Source: Paracidobacterium acidisoli
GTDB lineage: Bacteria; Acidobacteriota; Terriglobia; Terriglobales; Acidobacteriaceae
Length of the DNA: 64,000 nucleotides
Direction: 5' to 3'
Assembly: GCF_003428625.2 (NCBI RefSeq)
Contig: NZ_QVQT02000001.1
Coordinates: forward strand, 620,001 to 684,000
The notes under the pieces were generated by a model. That model was given only the letters and a program-made list of their open reading frames with translations, did no database searches and was not told the DNA's origin. Position numbers and translations under genes: made by a program. Positions 26,889 to 34,077 of this stretch are shown piece after piece (position 1 is the first letter of the stretch; each line of letters starts with the position of its first letter).

Positions 26889-27911
26889 ATGCTGCCCGAA
26901 ACCCCGCCCGACGTACTGATCGCCTCCGCCGATGCCGAAACTGTCCACCTTCTTTCCGCTCTTCTTGATTCGATGCAGTGCCCGGTGGAAGTGATCTCCG
27001 ACGGCATGGACGCCCTGCGGCGTCTGAACGGCGAGCAGCCCCCCCGCATCGCGCTGCTCGATATCGACCTGCCCTCCATGGGCGGAATCGAGATTCTGAG
27101 CGAGCTGCGCCGCCGCGAGGAGCAGCGCAGCACCTGGGCCATGCTGATGAGCGAATCGGTCGACCTGGGCGCGGTGCGCACCGCCACCGACGCCGGAGCC
27201 GACGACTTTCTGCTCAAGCCCGTCGACGAGATCGACCTGCGGGTGCGCATGCGCGTGGCTGAGCGGGTACAGGCGCTGATGAGCCAGCTGCAGCGCGAGG
27301 CCGCTTCGGTCCGCTTTCACGCCACGCACGACAACCTCACCGGCACATGGAACCGCGAGGCCATGCTGAGCCTGCTCTTCCGCGAGACCGACCGCGCCCA
27401 GCGCATGAAGACGCCTCTGGCGATGATGCTTCTCGACCTCGACGGCTTTTCGCAGATCAACCTGGACTTCGGCTACGAATCCGGCGACCGCGTGCTGCAG
27501 GAGCTGGGCGCCCGCTTCCGCCGCTTCCTGCGCAGCTACGATCTGGTCGGCCGCTGCGGCGAAGATGAGTTTCTTGTCGCCCTGCCCGGCTGCACCACCG
27601 CCGACGCGCAGCAGATGGCGAAGCGCATCACCCATGCCGTGCTGAAGAAGCCCTTCCCCGTGCAGCGCGATCTGGCCACGCTGACGGCCAGCATCGGCAT
27701 CGCCGGCAGCCGTGGACGCTCTCCGCTTGTGGTGCTGCGCGAGGCCGAGCGAGCCCTCGCGAACGCCAAGCTCAGCGGCAAAAACTGCATCCGCGTCTAC
27801 TCACCGCCCGAGATAACCGAGGCGCCGGCGTCCGATATACCCTCCCGCCCGGCGGCGGAGCCGGTCCGGATGCGCATCTCGCCGGAGCTTTCCGGCGGCA
27901 TCGTCTCCTGA
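26889..27911 (+). CDS. Receiver-GGDEF response regulator (diguanylate cyclase-like)
   Basis: 340 residues. Receiver domain (about 8-125) has phospho-acceptor D in LLDIDLPSMGG and K in LLKPVDE; the acidic pair at the start is reduced to ASADAE. The GGDEF domain (about 140-305) has the HDNLTGTWNR start, LLDLDGFSQIN and the active-site loop GEDEF in place of GGDEF. RxxD (RSYD) lies five residues before the loop, matching the inhibitory c-di-GMP site. Such proteins make the second messenger c-di-GMP when phosphorylated. The altered loop leaves activity open. There is no adjacent kinase. Confidence 0.85.
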   Translation: MLPETPPDVLIASADAETVHLLSALLDSMQCPVEVISDGMDALRRLNGEQPPRIALLDIDLPSMGGIEILSELRRREEQRSTWAMLMSESVDLGAVRTATDAGADDFLLKPVDEIDLRVRMRVAERVQALMSQLQREAASVRFHATHDNLTGTWNREAMLSLLFRETDRAQRMKTPLAMMLLDLDGFSQINLDFGYESGDRVLQELGARFRRFLRSYDLVGRCGEDEFLVALPGCTTADAQQMAKRITHAVLKKPFPVQRDLATLTASIGIAGSRGRSPLVVLREAERALANAKLSGKNCIRVYSPPEITEAPASDIPSRPAAEPVRMRISPELSGGIVS

Positions 27912-27917
27912 AAAGAA

Positions 27918-27940
27918 ATCCCGGCCATCGCGGCCGGGAT
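27918..27940. terminator. Hairpin between convergent genes
   Basis: ATCCCGGCC and GGCCGGGAT form a perfect 9-bp stem with a 5-nt loop between the GGDEF gene and the convergent phosphoesterase gene. A-rich sequence before it gives a T-rich tail on the minus strand, so it may terminate the phosphoesterase transcript best. Confidence 0.65.
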
Positions 27941-27969
27941 CTGCGCTTCTTCCTGTCACTCACCGCAGC

Positions 27970-30792
27970 TCAGTCGTCATCGTCGCGGTCTTTGCTGCCG
28001 CGGTCGGCGGGATGCAGCAGCATCGCCGGCACCGGCTTATCACCCATCGCATCCTTCCACAGAATGACGTTGAGCTTCTGCGTCGGCGCGCGGTCTTCAT
28101 GCGTGAAGTCCATGCGGCTCGACTCCTTCGCCCCCGGCGAGCGCGGCGTGTTCGCCGTGTAGATCAGGCCGTTATCGCGGTTGCGGTAGTCGGCGTCGAA
28201 GGCCGGCTGATTCCCTGCTCCGCCGAAGAGCGGCGCAATCAGCGGCGCAAAGGCGTCGTTGTTGTTCATCGGTGGCACGCCCAGCAGGTCTTCCATGGTG
28301 CGCAGCACGCTCACCGTCGTGTAGAAGTGGTGATCCACCACCGGCTGCTCCGCGCGCGGAGAGTACTTGCTGATCACCAGAGCGATCGAGCGATGCGCAT
28401 CCACGTGGTCGGCTCCCGCCTGCGCGTCGTCTTCCAGGACGAAGAAGGCTGTGTCGTCCCAGTAAGCGCTGTGCGAGATGGCGTCGACGGCGCGGCCTAC
28501 CGCCAGATCGTTGTCGGAGACCGAGGCCTCCGGTGTCGGCGAGCCCGGACGGGTTCCGGCCGTGTGATCGTTCGGCAGGCGCAGCATCACGAAGGCCGGC
28601 ATCGTGTCGTGGCCCTCCTGGCGGTCCGCAACCCAGCGCCGGAAGTAGCTGAGAAACTCATTGACGCGAAGCTGATCGGGAAAGCTCAGGTTGAAGTCCG
28701 GATACTGCGGATCGAAGTGGCCTTCGAGCTCCGGCTTGGTCGCGACATTCTTATAGATCAGCGGAATCGGCCAGGGATATTTGCTGACGCCTCCGCCGTA
28801 ATTGGCCGGAATCGCCTCGCCCGTATGAATGAACGGGTGCGGGCAGAAGTGCGTCGGCTCCGGCGTGCCCTGCAGCGGCGACGGCGTCTTTGGAGCCTCG
28901 CCGGAATCGTCGCAGAACTTTGTCGAGATGAATTCACCGAAGTGATAGAGCGATTTGCCGTGGCGCGCCAGGTCGGTCCACAGATAACCGCTGGCCGGCT
29001 CATCGATATCGGGAATGTGCTCGAGTAGCGGATAGCCGTTTTCGACCACTCCCTCAAAGTCATACGTGCGCTCGCGGCCGCGATAGGCCTGCTGCCAGTC
29101 GCGCTCCGTGTAATCGCTGGTGATGGCGGCCGTCGACCAGACGTGCCCGTCGCCTGAAACTTCGCCGGAGTCGTAGAAGTTATCCAGCACGCCGAACTGC
29201 TCGGCCAGCTTGTGCAGGTTGGGCGTCATGTCGCGCCCGTACATCGTCAGCGACGCGTCGCCGTCCCCCTCCTTCAGATCGCCGAAGATCTGATCGTAGG
29301 TGCGGTTCTCTTTGATGATGTAGATCACGTGATGAATCGGATGGCCGCCGCTCTCAAACTCGATGTGCTTCTGCGCCGCGTTCATCATGTTGCTGGCGAC
29401 CGTCTGGCGCGTCAGCTCCTTCAGATCGCCCTCCGCCGCGCTCAGATCGATCGAGGCCAGCGAGCCATGCAGCAGCGTGGCGATGTAGGTGTGCGGACGA
29501 TGCAGGCGGTCGGAATGCCCGGCTACCGGATGCGCCGGAGGAGGCTGCGGTGCGGCGTTCGGCCCGGTGCTGCGCGACTTTGCCGTCGCTACATACAGAT
29601 GATCGCCGTTCACAGCCACCGCTGTCGGATACCACTCCGTGGGAATAAACCCTTCGGCAAAGACCGGCTTCTTCACTGCAAGGTCCACCGGAACGTGAAA
29701 GACCGCCACGGCATCGGAGCCGGAGTTGGCGGCATACAGCATACGTCCGTCCGGCGAGACAGCGACCGCGTCCGGCATCGCTCCAAAGAAGGTCTGCCCC
29801 GGCAGGCGCGTATCGAAGATGCCCGCAAGCCGCATCGTTTCGCCGTCCAGCCGGATGGCCGCGACCGCGTCGCGATTGGCCAGCGCCACATAGATATGCT
29901 TTTCATCCGGGCTGAAGACCATATCGACCGGGTGCGAGCTGGGATCGACATCGTGCGCCGGAGGCATCAGCGCAATCCGGCCGGCGACTTTGCCCGTGCG
30001 CAGGTCGAGCTCCGCCACCGCCGAGCCGTTCCACAGCGCGACATACGCGTGGCGGCCATCCCGCGCAGCCAGCACGGCGATGGGATACTCCGACGGCACA
30101 ACCGGACCGCGGGCCAGGTCGAAGCGCTTGTCGATCTTCCCCGAAGCGGCGTCGACGAGCAGCACATCGTCGGAGAACTCATCGGCGACCAGGATCTTCT
30201 CCGCGCCGGAGTCATCCTTCAGCACCGCGAGGCCGGTCGGCACCGGAATCGCCGTGTCCGTCCCCATCTGGTCCGCTCCGTGCTTCTGCGTGCGGCCGGC
30301 CTCCAGATGCTGCAGCGGAATCGGAATCAGGCGCTCCGGCGTCAGCACGCCATCGGAAAAGCCGTATACCGCAATCGCGTTGCCCGTATGGCCGGCGTCC
30401 CCGCCGTTGGGGCTCGAAAGCGAATCGAAGCTCGCATACAGGTGGCGGCCATCGGTCGAGAAGGCGACGCCGGAGTACATCGTCTGCGGCGCATTCACCA
30501 GCGTGCGCGCATCGGGATTGTCCGTCAGCTTTCCCGTCGAGGCATCGAGCACCGCGATCGACTGCTGGTAGCTCGACTCAGCCGTGCCGTAACCGGCGTT
30601 GATCAGCGCCAGCCAGCGATGATCGGGCGACCAGGCCGCGTGCATCGGCAGACTGTTCATCTGCTGCGGCGATCCTGGAACCGGCGGCAGAATCTGCTTG
30701 CTGGTGGGCAAAGGAATGGACTGCGCCAGGCACAGGGTCGCGCAGGCAGGGACAAGGAGGAGAGCCAGTTGCCGCAGATTCATCATCTCCAT
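27970..30792 (-). CDS. Secreted YncE-like beta-propeller / phosphoesterase fusion
   Basis: 940 residues with a signal peptide (about 1-23, cut after LCLA). The first half (about 40-430) is a seven-bladed YncE-like propeller with recurring blades such as AVSPDGRMLYAANSGSDAV and MVFSPDEKHIYVALANRD. The second half (about 487-930) belongs to the phosphoesterase/alkaline phosphatase-like superfamily related to phospholipase C and acid phosphatases: YIIKENRTYDQIFGDL, DNFYDSGEVSGDGH and FFVLEDDAQAGADHVDAHR supply metal ligands and the nucleophile region. Probably periplasmic or extracellular release of phosphate from organic esters. The exact substrate is unknown. Confidence 0.85.
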   Translation of the reverse strand: MEMMNLRQLALLLVPACATLCLAQSIPLPTSKQILPPVPGSPQQMNSLPMHAAWSPDHRWLALINAGYGTAESSYQQSIAVLDASTGKLTDNPDARTLVNAPQTMYSGVAFSTDGRHLYASFDSLSSPNGGDAGHTGNAIAVYGFSDGVLTPERLIPIPLQHLEAGRTQKHGADQMGTDTAIPVPTGLAVLKDDSGAEKILVADEFSDDVLLVDAASGKIDKRFDLARGPVVPSEYPIAVLAARDGRHAYVALWNGSAVAELDLRTGKVAGRIALMPPAHDVDPSSHPVDMVFSPDEKHIYVALANRDAVAAIRLDGETMRLAGIFDTRLPGQTFFGAMPDAVAVSPDGRMLYAANSGSDAVAVFHVPVDLAVKKPVFAEGFIPTEWYPTAVAVNGDHLYVATAKSRSTGPNAAPQPPPAHPVAGHSDRLHRPHTYIATLLHGSLASIDLSAAEGDLKELTRQTVASNMMNAAQKHIEFESGGHPIHHVIYIIKENRTYDQIFGDLKEGDGDASLTMYGRDMTPNLHKLAEQFGVLDNFYDSGEVSGDGHVWSTAAITSDYTERDWQQAYRGRERTYDFEGVVENGYPLLEHIPDIDEPASGYLWTDLARHGKSLYHFGEFISTKFCDDSGEAPKTPSPLQGTPEPTHFCPHPFIHTGEAIPANYGGGVSKYPWPIPLIYKNVATKPELEGHFDPQYPDFNLSFPDQLRVNEFLSYFRRWVADRQEGHDTMPAFVMLRLPNDHTAGTRPGSPTPEASVSDNDLAVGRAVDAISHSAYWDDTAFFVLEDDAQAGADHVDAHRSIALVISKYSPRAEQPVVDHHFYTTVSVLRTMEDLLGVPPMNNNDAFAPLIAPLFGGAGNQPAFDADYRNRDNGLIYTANTPRSPGAKESSRMDFTHEDRAPTQKLNVILWKDAMGDKPVPAMLLHPADRGSKDRDDDD

Positions 30793-31030
30793 CTTCCGTG
30801 CAGCACATTATCAGAATGTAAAGGCCGGCGCTCCGCGATTCTTCCGGGGAAAAAATCTCTCCACCGCATGCTCGCCTTCGGGCAAAATCCGGCATTTCCG
30901 GGGTCATTTCGCGCTTTCGGGGCCGTTCCGGGCGGTGTTCCTCCGGCTTACAAAAGTGTTACACGTGCGCCGCCACCCCAACTGTTAGGGTTTTAAAAGA
31001 GAGATCCCCCGCACAAGGACCTGCCCACCC

Positions 31031-31978
31031 ATGCCCGTTGAACTGCTTGAAACCACCTCCGTCGCCGATACCGCTGAACAGCCCGCCGCGCACAGCGCAG
31101 GCAGCCGAGCTTCGGCAAAGGCTATGCCCACGCTGGGGCGCAAAGCGCAGAGCGGCAGCGTCAGCTTCATCACCACCTTCTTTATGGTCGTCTTTCATGT
31201 CGGGGCCATCGCGGCGCTGTTCATGTTCACCTGGAAGGCGCTGATCCTCTCCGCCATTCTCTGGGTCTTCGCGTCCAACATCGGCATCGGCATGTGCTAT
31301 CACCGTCTGCTCACCCACCGCGGCTATCACGTGCCCAAATGGCTGGAGTACATCATGACGGTGGGCGCCACGCTGTCGCTCGAGGGCGGGCCCATCTTCT
31401 GGGTCGGCATGCACCGCATCCATCACCAGCTCTCCGATCATGAAGGCGACCCGCACACGCCGACCGAGGGCGGCTGGTGGGCGCACATCGGCTGGATCAT
31501 CTGCGGCGTCTCCCTGAATGCCGAGACCACGCTGATGTCGCGCTACGCTCCCGACCTCGCGAAGGACAGATTCTACGTCTGGCTCAGCAAGTATCACTGG
31601 ATTCCTCTCGCCATCTCCGGGCTCCTGCTGCTGGCCATCGGCGGCTGGTCCGCCGTGATGTGGGGCGTCTTCCTGCGCGTCACGCTCGGCCTGCATGCCA
31701 CCTGGCTGGTCAACTCCGCGACCCACATGTGGGGATCGCGCCGCTTCCCGACCCGCGATCACTCCCGCAACAGCTGGTGGGTGGCGCTGCTCACCGGCGG
31801 CGAAGGCTGGCACAACAACCATCACGCGCACCCGGTCTCCGCGCGGCACGGCCTGCGCTGGTATGAGGTGGACGTGAACTACTACGGCATCTGGCTGCTC
31901 AAGCGTGTCGGCCTCGCCCGCGACGTCCGCGTTGCGCAGTACGACCCGAGTAACCCAAAGCCTGCCGGGGTAGCCTGA
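31031..31978 (+). CDS. Acyl-CoA/acyl-lipid fatty acid desaturase
   Basis: 315 residues. Membrane di-iron desaturase with the three histidine boxes in order: HRLLTH, HRIHH and HNNHH, plus four hydrophobic helices around them. It would introduce a cis double bond (Delta-9 type by similarity to stearoyl-CoA desaturases) into membrane lipid acyl chains, a typical response to cold. About 35 N-terminal residues are low-complexity. No ferredoxin or reductase partner is adjacent. A hairpin terminator follows 27 nt after the stop, separating it from the kinase gene. Confidence 0.92.
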   Translation: MPVELLETTSVADTAEQPAAHSAGSRASAKAMPTLGRKAQSGSVSFITTFFMVVFHVGAIAALFMFTWKALILSAILWVFASNIGIGMCYHRLLTHRGYHVPKWLEYIMTVGATLSLEGGPIFWVGMHRIHHQLSDHEGDPHTPTEGGWWAHIGWIICGVSLNAETTLMSRYAPDLAKDRFYVWLSKYHWIPLAISGLLLLAIGGWSAVMWGVFLRVTLGLHATWLVNSATHMWGSRRFPTRDHSRNSWWVALLTGGEGWHNNHHAHPVSARHGLRWYEVDVNYYGIWLLKRVGLARDVRVAQYDPSNPKPAGVA

Positions 31979-32004
31979 ACCCCTCCATAGCTGAGAAAAT
32001 CGAG

Positions 32005-32032
32005 TACCCCATGTCCGCCCGGGCATGGGGTA
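32005..32032 (+). terminator. Hairpin after the desaturase gene
   Basis: TACCCCATG (32005-32013) and CATGGGGTA (32024-32032) are a perfect 9-bp inverted repeat, followed by TATTTC. It decides the start of the next gene: an ATG at 32011 lies inside this stem and would put coding sequence on the terminator, so the kinase probably begins downstream at 32062. Confidence 0.6.
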
Positions 32033-32061
32033 TATTTCATTCCCTGACCACAGCGACGCTC

Positions 32062-32991
32062 ATGCGCATCACCGGCCGAAGACGGAACATGATCCTGTTC
32101 ATCCTGCTCGGCGTCTGCCTGGTGGGCGTGGCCATCGCGCTGAACGTGGGCTGGGTGGTGCTCAACTGGCGCAGGCTCGCGCCGCTGGCCCTCGGCATCC
32201 CCTTCTTCATCCTGCTCATTGTGGGTCTGGTGCTCAATACCATCTTTCTGGTGCGCGAGGTCCGCCGCAACGAACGCCACGACAGCTTCATCAATGCCGT
32301 CACGCACGAGCTGAAGACGCCCATCACCTCCATTCGCCTTTATCTCGAAACCCTGCAGCGCCGCCAGGTCAGCGAGGAAACGCGCGAAGAGTTCTACCGC
32401 ACCATGCTGGCCGACAGCGACCGCCTGCTGGCCACCGTCGAGCAGGTGCTCAAAGCCGGTGAAGTAGGGCAGCGCTCCCGATCGCAGATCCGCATCGCCG
32501 TCGATATGCATGCCCTCACCGAAGAGTGCGTGCGCACCGCCATCACCCGCTATCATCTCGACCCTGCTTCCATCACCCTCCACAGCGAAGGCCCTGCCCG
32601 GCCGCTGGTGGTGCGCGGCGACCCCGACGATCTGCAGACCGCGCTGATGAATCTGCTGGGAAACGCCGTCAAGTATTCACCGGAAAAGCTCGAAGCGCAG
32701 GTCAGTCTGCGCCTCGAGCACGACACCTGGGTGCGCATCAGCGTCACCGATCAGGGCATCGGCATTCCGCCCGCGCATCTGCGCCGCATCTTCCGCCGCT
32801 TTTACCGCGTGCCCACCCGCAGCGTGCTGCGCACCAAGGGCACCGGCCTCGGACTCTTTCTGGTGCGCACCATCGCGCGCCAGCACGGCGGCGATGCCTT
32901 TGCCGAAAGCGCCGGCGAGGGGCGCGGCGCCACCGTCGGCCTGCAGCTTCCCCGCCTGCTGGTGCAGACTGCAAACAAGGAGAAGCGGTAA
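32062..32991 (+). CDS. Sensor histidine kinase with membrane-embedded input
   Basis: 309 residues from ATG 32062. Two membrane segments (about 12-33 and 44-65) with a very short loop and no recognisable sensor domain, so the signal is likely sensed in the membrane. HisKA has the H-box AVTHELKTPITSIR; HATPase shows NLLGNAVKYS, TDQGIGIP and GTGLGLFLVR. It is followed 8 nt later by an OmpR-type regulator gene, its likely partner. The earlier in-frame ATG at 32011 lies in a terminator hairpin and is less likely. Confidence 0.87.
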   Translation: MRITGRRRNMILFILLGVCLVGVAIALNVGWVVLNWRRLAPLALGIPFFILLIVGLVLNTIFLVREVRRNERHDSFINAVTHELKTPITSIRLYLETLQRRQVSEETREEFYRTMLADSDRLLATVEQVLKAGEVGQRSRSQIRIAVDMHALTEECVRTAITRYHLDPASITLHSEGPARPLVVRGDPDDLQTALMNLLGNAVKYSPEKLEAQVSLRLEHDTWVRISVTDQGIGIPPAHLRRIFRRFYRVPTRSVLRTKGTGLGLFLVRTIARQHGGDAFAESAGEGRGATVGLQLPRLLVQTANKEKR

Positions 32992-32999
32992 GCCGCGCT

Positions 33000-33746
33000 A
33001 TGGAAAAAATTCTCATCGTCGAAGACGAAGCGCATCTGGCCCAGGGGCTGCTCTTCAACCTGCAGGCCGAAGGCTACGAGGCGCAGGTCGAAAACGATGG
33101 CGAATCCGCGCTGGCGGCGCTGAACAGCGGCGAGCACTACGACGCTGTCCTTCTCGACGTGATGCTTCCCGGCAAAAGCGGCTTTGAAGTCGCCGCCGAG
33201 CTGCGCGCTCAGGAGAACTTCATCCCCATCCTTTTACTCACCGCCCGCAGCCGTCCCGAAGACGTGGTGCTCGGCTTTGAGTCGGGCGCAGACGACTACC
33301 TGCCCAAGCCCTTCGATCTCTCCGTGCTGCTCGCCCGCCTCAACGGCCTGCTGCGGCGCATGTCCTGGCATGCTGTGCCGCACGCGGCGGAGAGCCCCGC
33401 AGACAGCGCTTCCCTGCCGCAGGAGACCGCCGAGCCGGGAGACTTCCTCTTCGCCGGACGCCGCATCGACTTCGACTCCCTCGAGCTGCACGCTCACGAG
33501 CGCGTCGTCCATCTCACTCTGATGGAAGCCGATCTGCTCCGCTATCTCGTGCAGAACCGCGGGCGTATCGTCTCCCGCAAAGAGCTGCTCGAGCAGGTCT
33601 GGCACGTGCACGAAGACACCGACACCCGCGCCATCGATAACTTCATCGTGCGCCTGCGCCGCTACCTCGAAGACGAGCCCGCCTCTCCGAAATATCTGCA
33701 GACCGTGCGCGGAGTCGGCTACCGCTTTCTGCCCGAAGCCGAATAA
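33000..33746 (+). CDS. OmpR/PhoB-type response regulator
   Basis: 248 residues. Receiver: VEDEA acidic pair, D in VLLDVMLPGKSG, T in LLTARS and K in LPKPFD. A 35-residue Ala/Pro linker (AAESPADSASL region) separates it from a winged helix with HLTLMEADLL, RGRIVSRKELLEQVW and ending TVRGVGYRFLPE. It begins 8 nt after the kinase stop. It controls transcription; target genes are unknown, though the copper operon immediately downstream on the same strand is worth testing. Confidence 0.92.
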   Translation: MEKILIVEDEAHLAQGLLFNLQAEGYEAQVENDGESALAALNSGEHYDAVLLDVMLPGKSGFEVAAELRAQENFIPILLLTARSRPEDVVLGFESGADDYLPKPFDLSVLLARLNGLLRRMSWHAVPHAAESPADSASLPQETAEPGDFLFAGRRIDFDSLELHAHERVVHLTLMEADLLRYLVQNRGRIVSRKELLEQVWHVHEDTDTRAIDNFIVRLRRYLEDEPASPKYLQTVRGVGYRFLPEAE

Positions 33747-33803
33747 TCCGGAAGATCTCCCATCAAATCCCCTCGCTGAGTCCTTTTGCACGCTCCCGTC
33801 ATC

Positions 33804-33831
33804 TATACTCAATATAGGGGGTGGGGGTATA
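33804..33831 (+). promoter_or_regulatory. Candidate promoter and CsoR-type operator of the copper operon
   Basis: A TATACT -10-like box at 33804-33809 is followed by ATAGGGGG-T-GGGGGTAT just before the copZ start, and TATAC/GTATA ends form an inverted repeat across the element. CsoR operators are G-tract sequences flanked by AT-rich ends (TACCCC...GGGGTA type), and a csoR homologue ends this operon. Only the GC-tract half is a good match. Confidence 0.4.
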
Positions 33832-34037
33832 TGAAGGAAGTTACGCTGCGAATCGAAAACATGCACTGCGGAGCCTGTGTGCGCCGCGTCACCCAGGCGC
33901 TGGAAAGGGTGGAAGGGGTAAAGGTGGAAGAGGTTCGCATCGGCGCAGCCCGTGTGGAAGCCTCGGAACACCGGCCAGCCGCGGAGATCGTAAAGGCCGT
34001 CGAAAGGGCCGGATACGCCGCCTTCGTCGAACAGTAA
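33831..34037 (+). CDS. copZ: Copper chaperone, heavy-metal-associated domain protein
   Basis: 68 residues, one HMA domain. The metal site reads NMHCGACVRRV (CxxC), and the fold ends with AVERAGYAAF. It would bind Cu(I) in the cytoplasm and hand it to CopA. I start at ATG 33831; an upstream open stretch from 33786 runs through the promoter. A GGGGGTGGGGG tract just ahead must serve as ribosome site. The next gene is copA, 40 nt downstream. Confidence 0.88.
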   Translation: MKEVTLRIENMHCGACVRRVTQALERVEGVKVEEVRIGAARVEASEHRPAAEIVKAVERAGYAAFVEQ

Positions 34038-34077
34038 AAGCGCAGCCGAAATCACACAACCGGAAGGGATCGGTCTC

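Noticed and set aside
32011-32061. Earlier start of the membrane histidine kinase
   Set aside because: The ATG at 32011 is inside a perfect terminator-like inverted repeat of the preceding gene.
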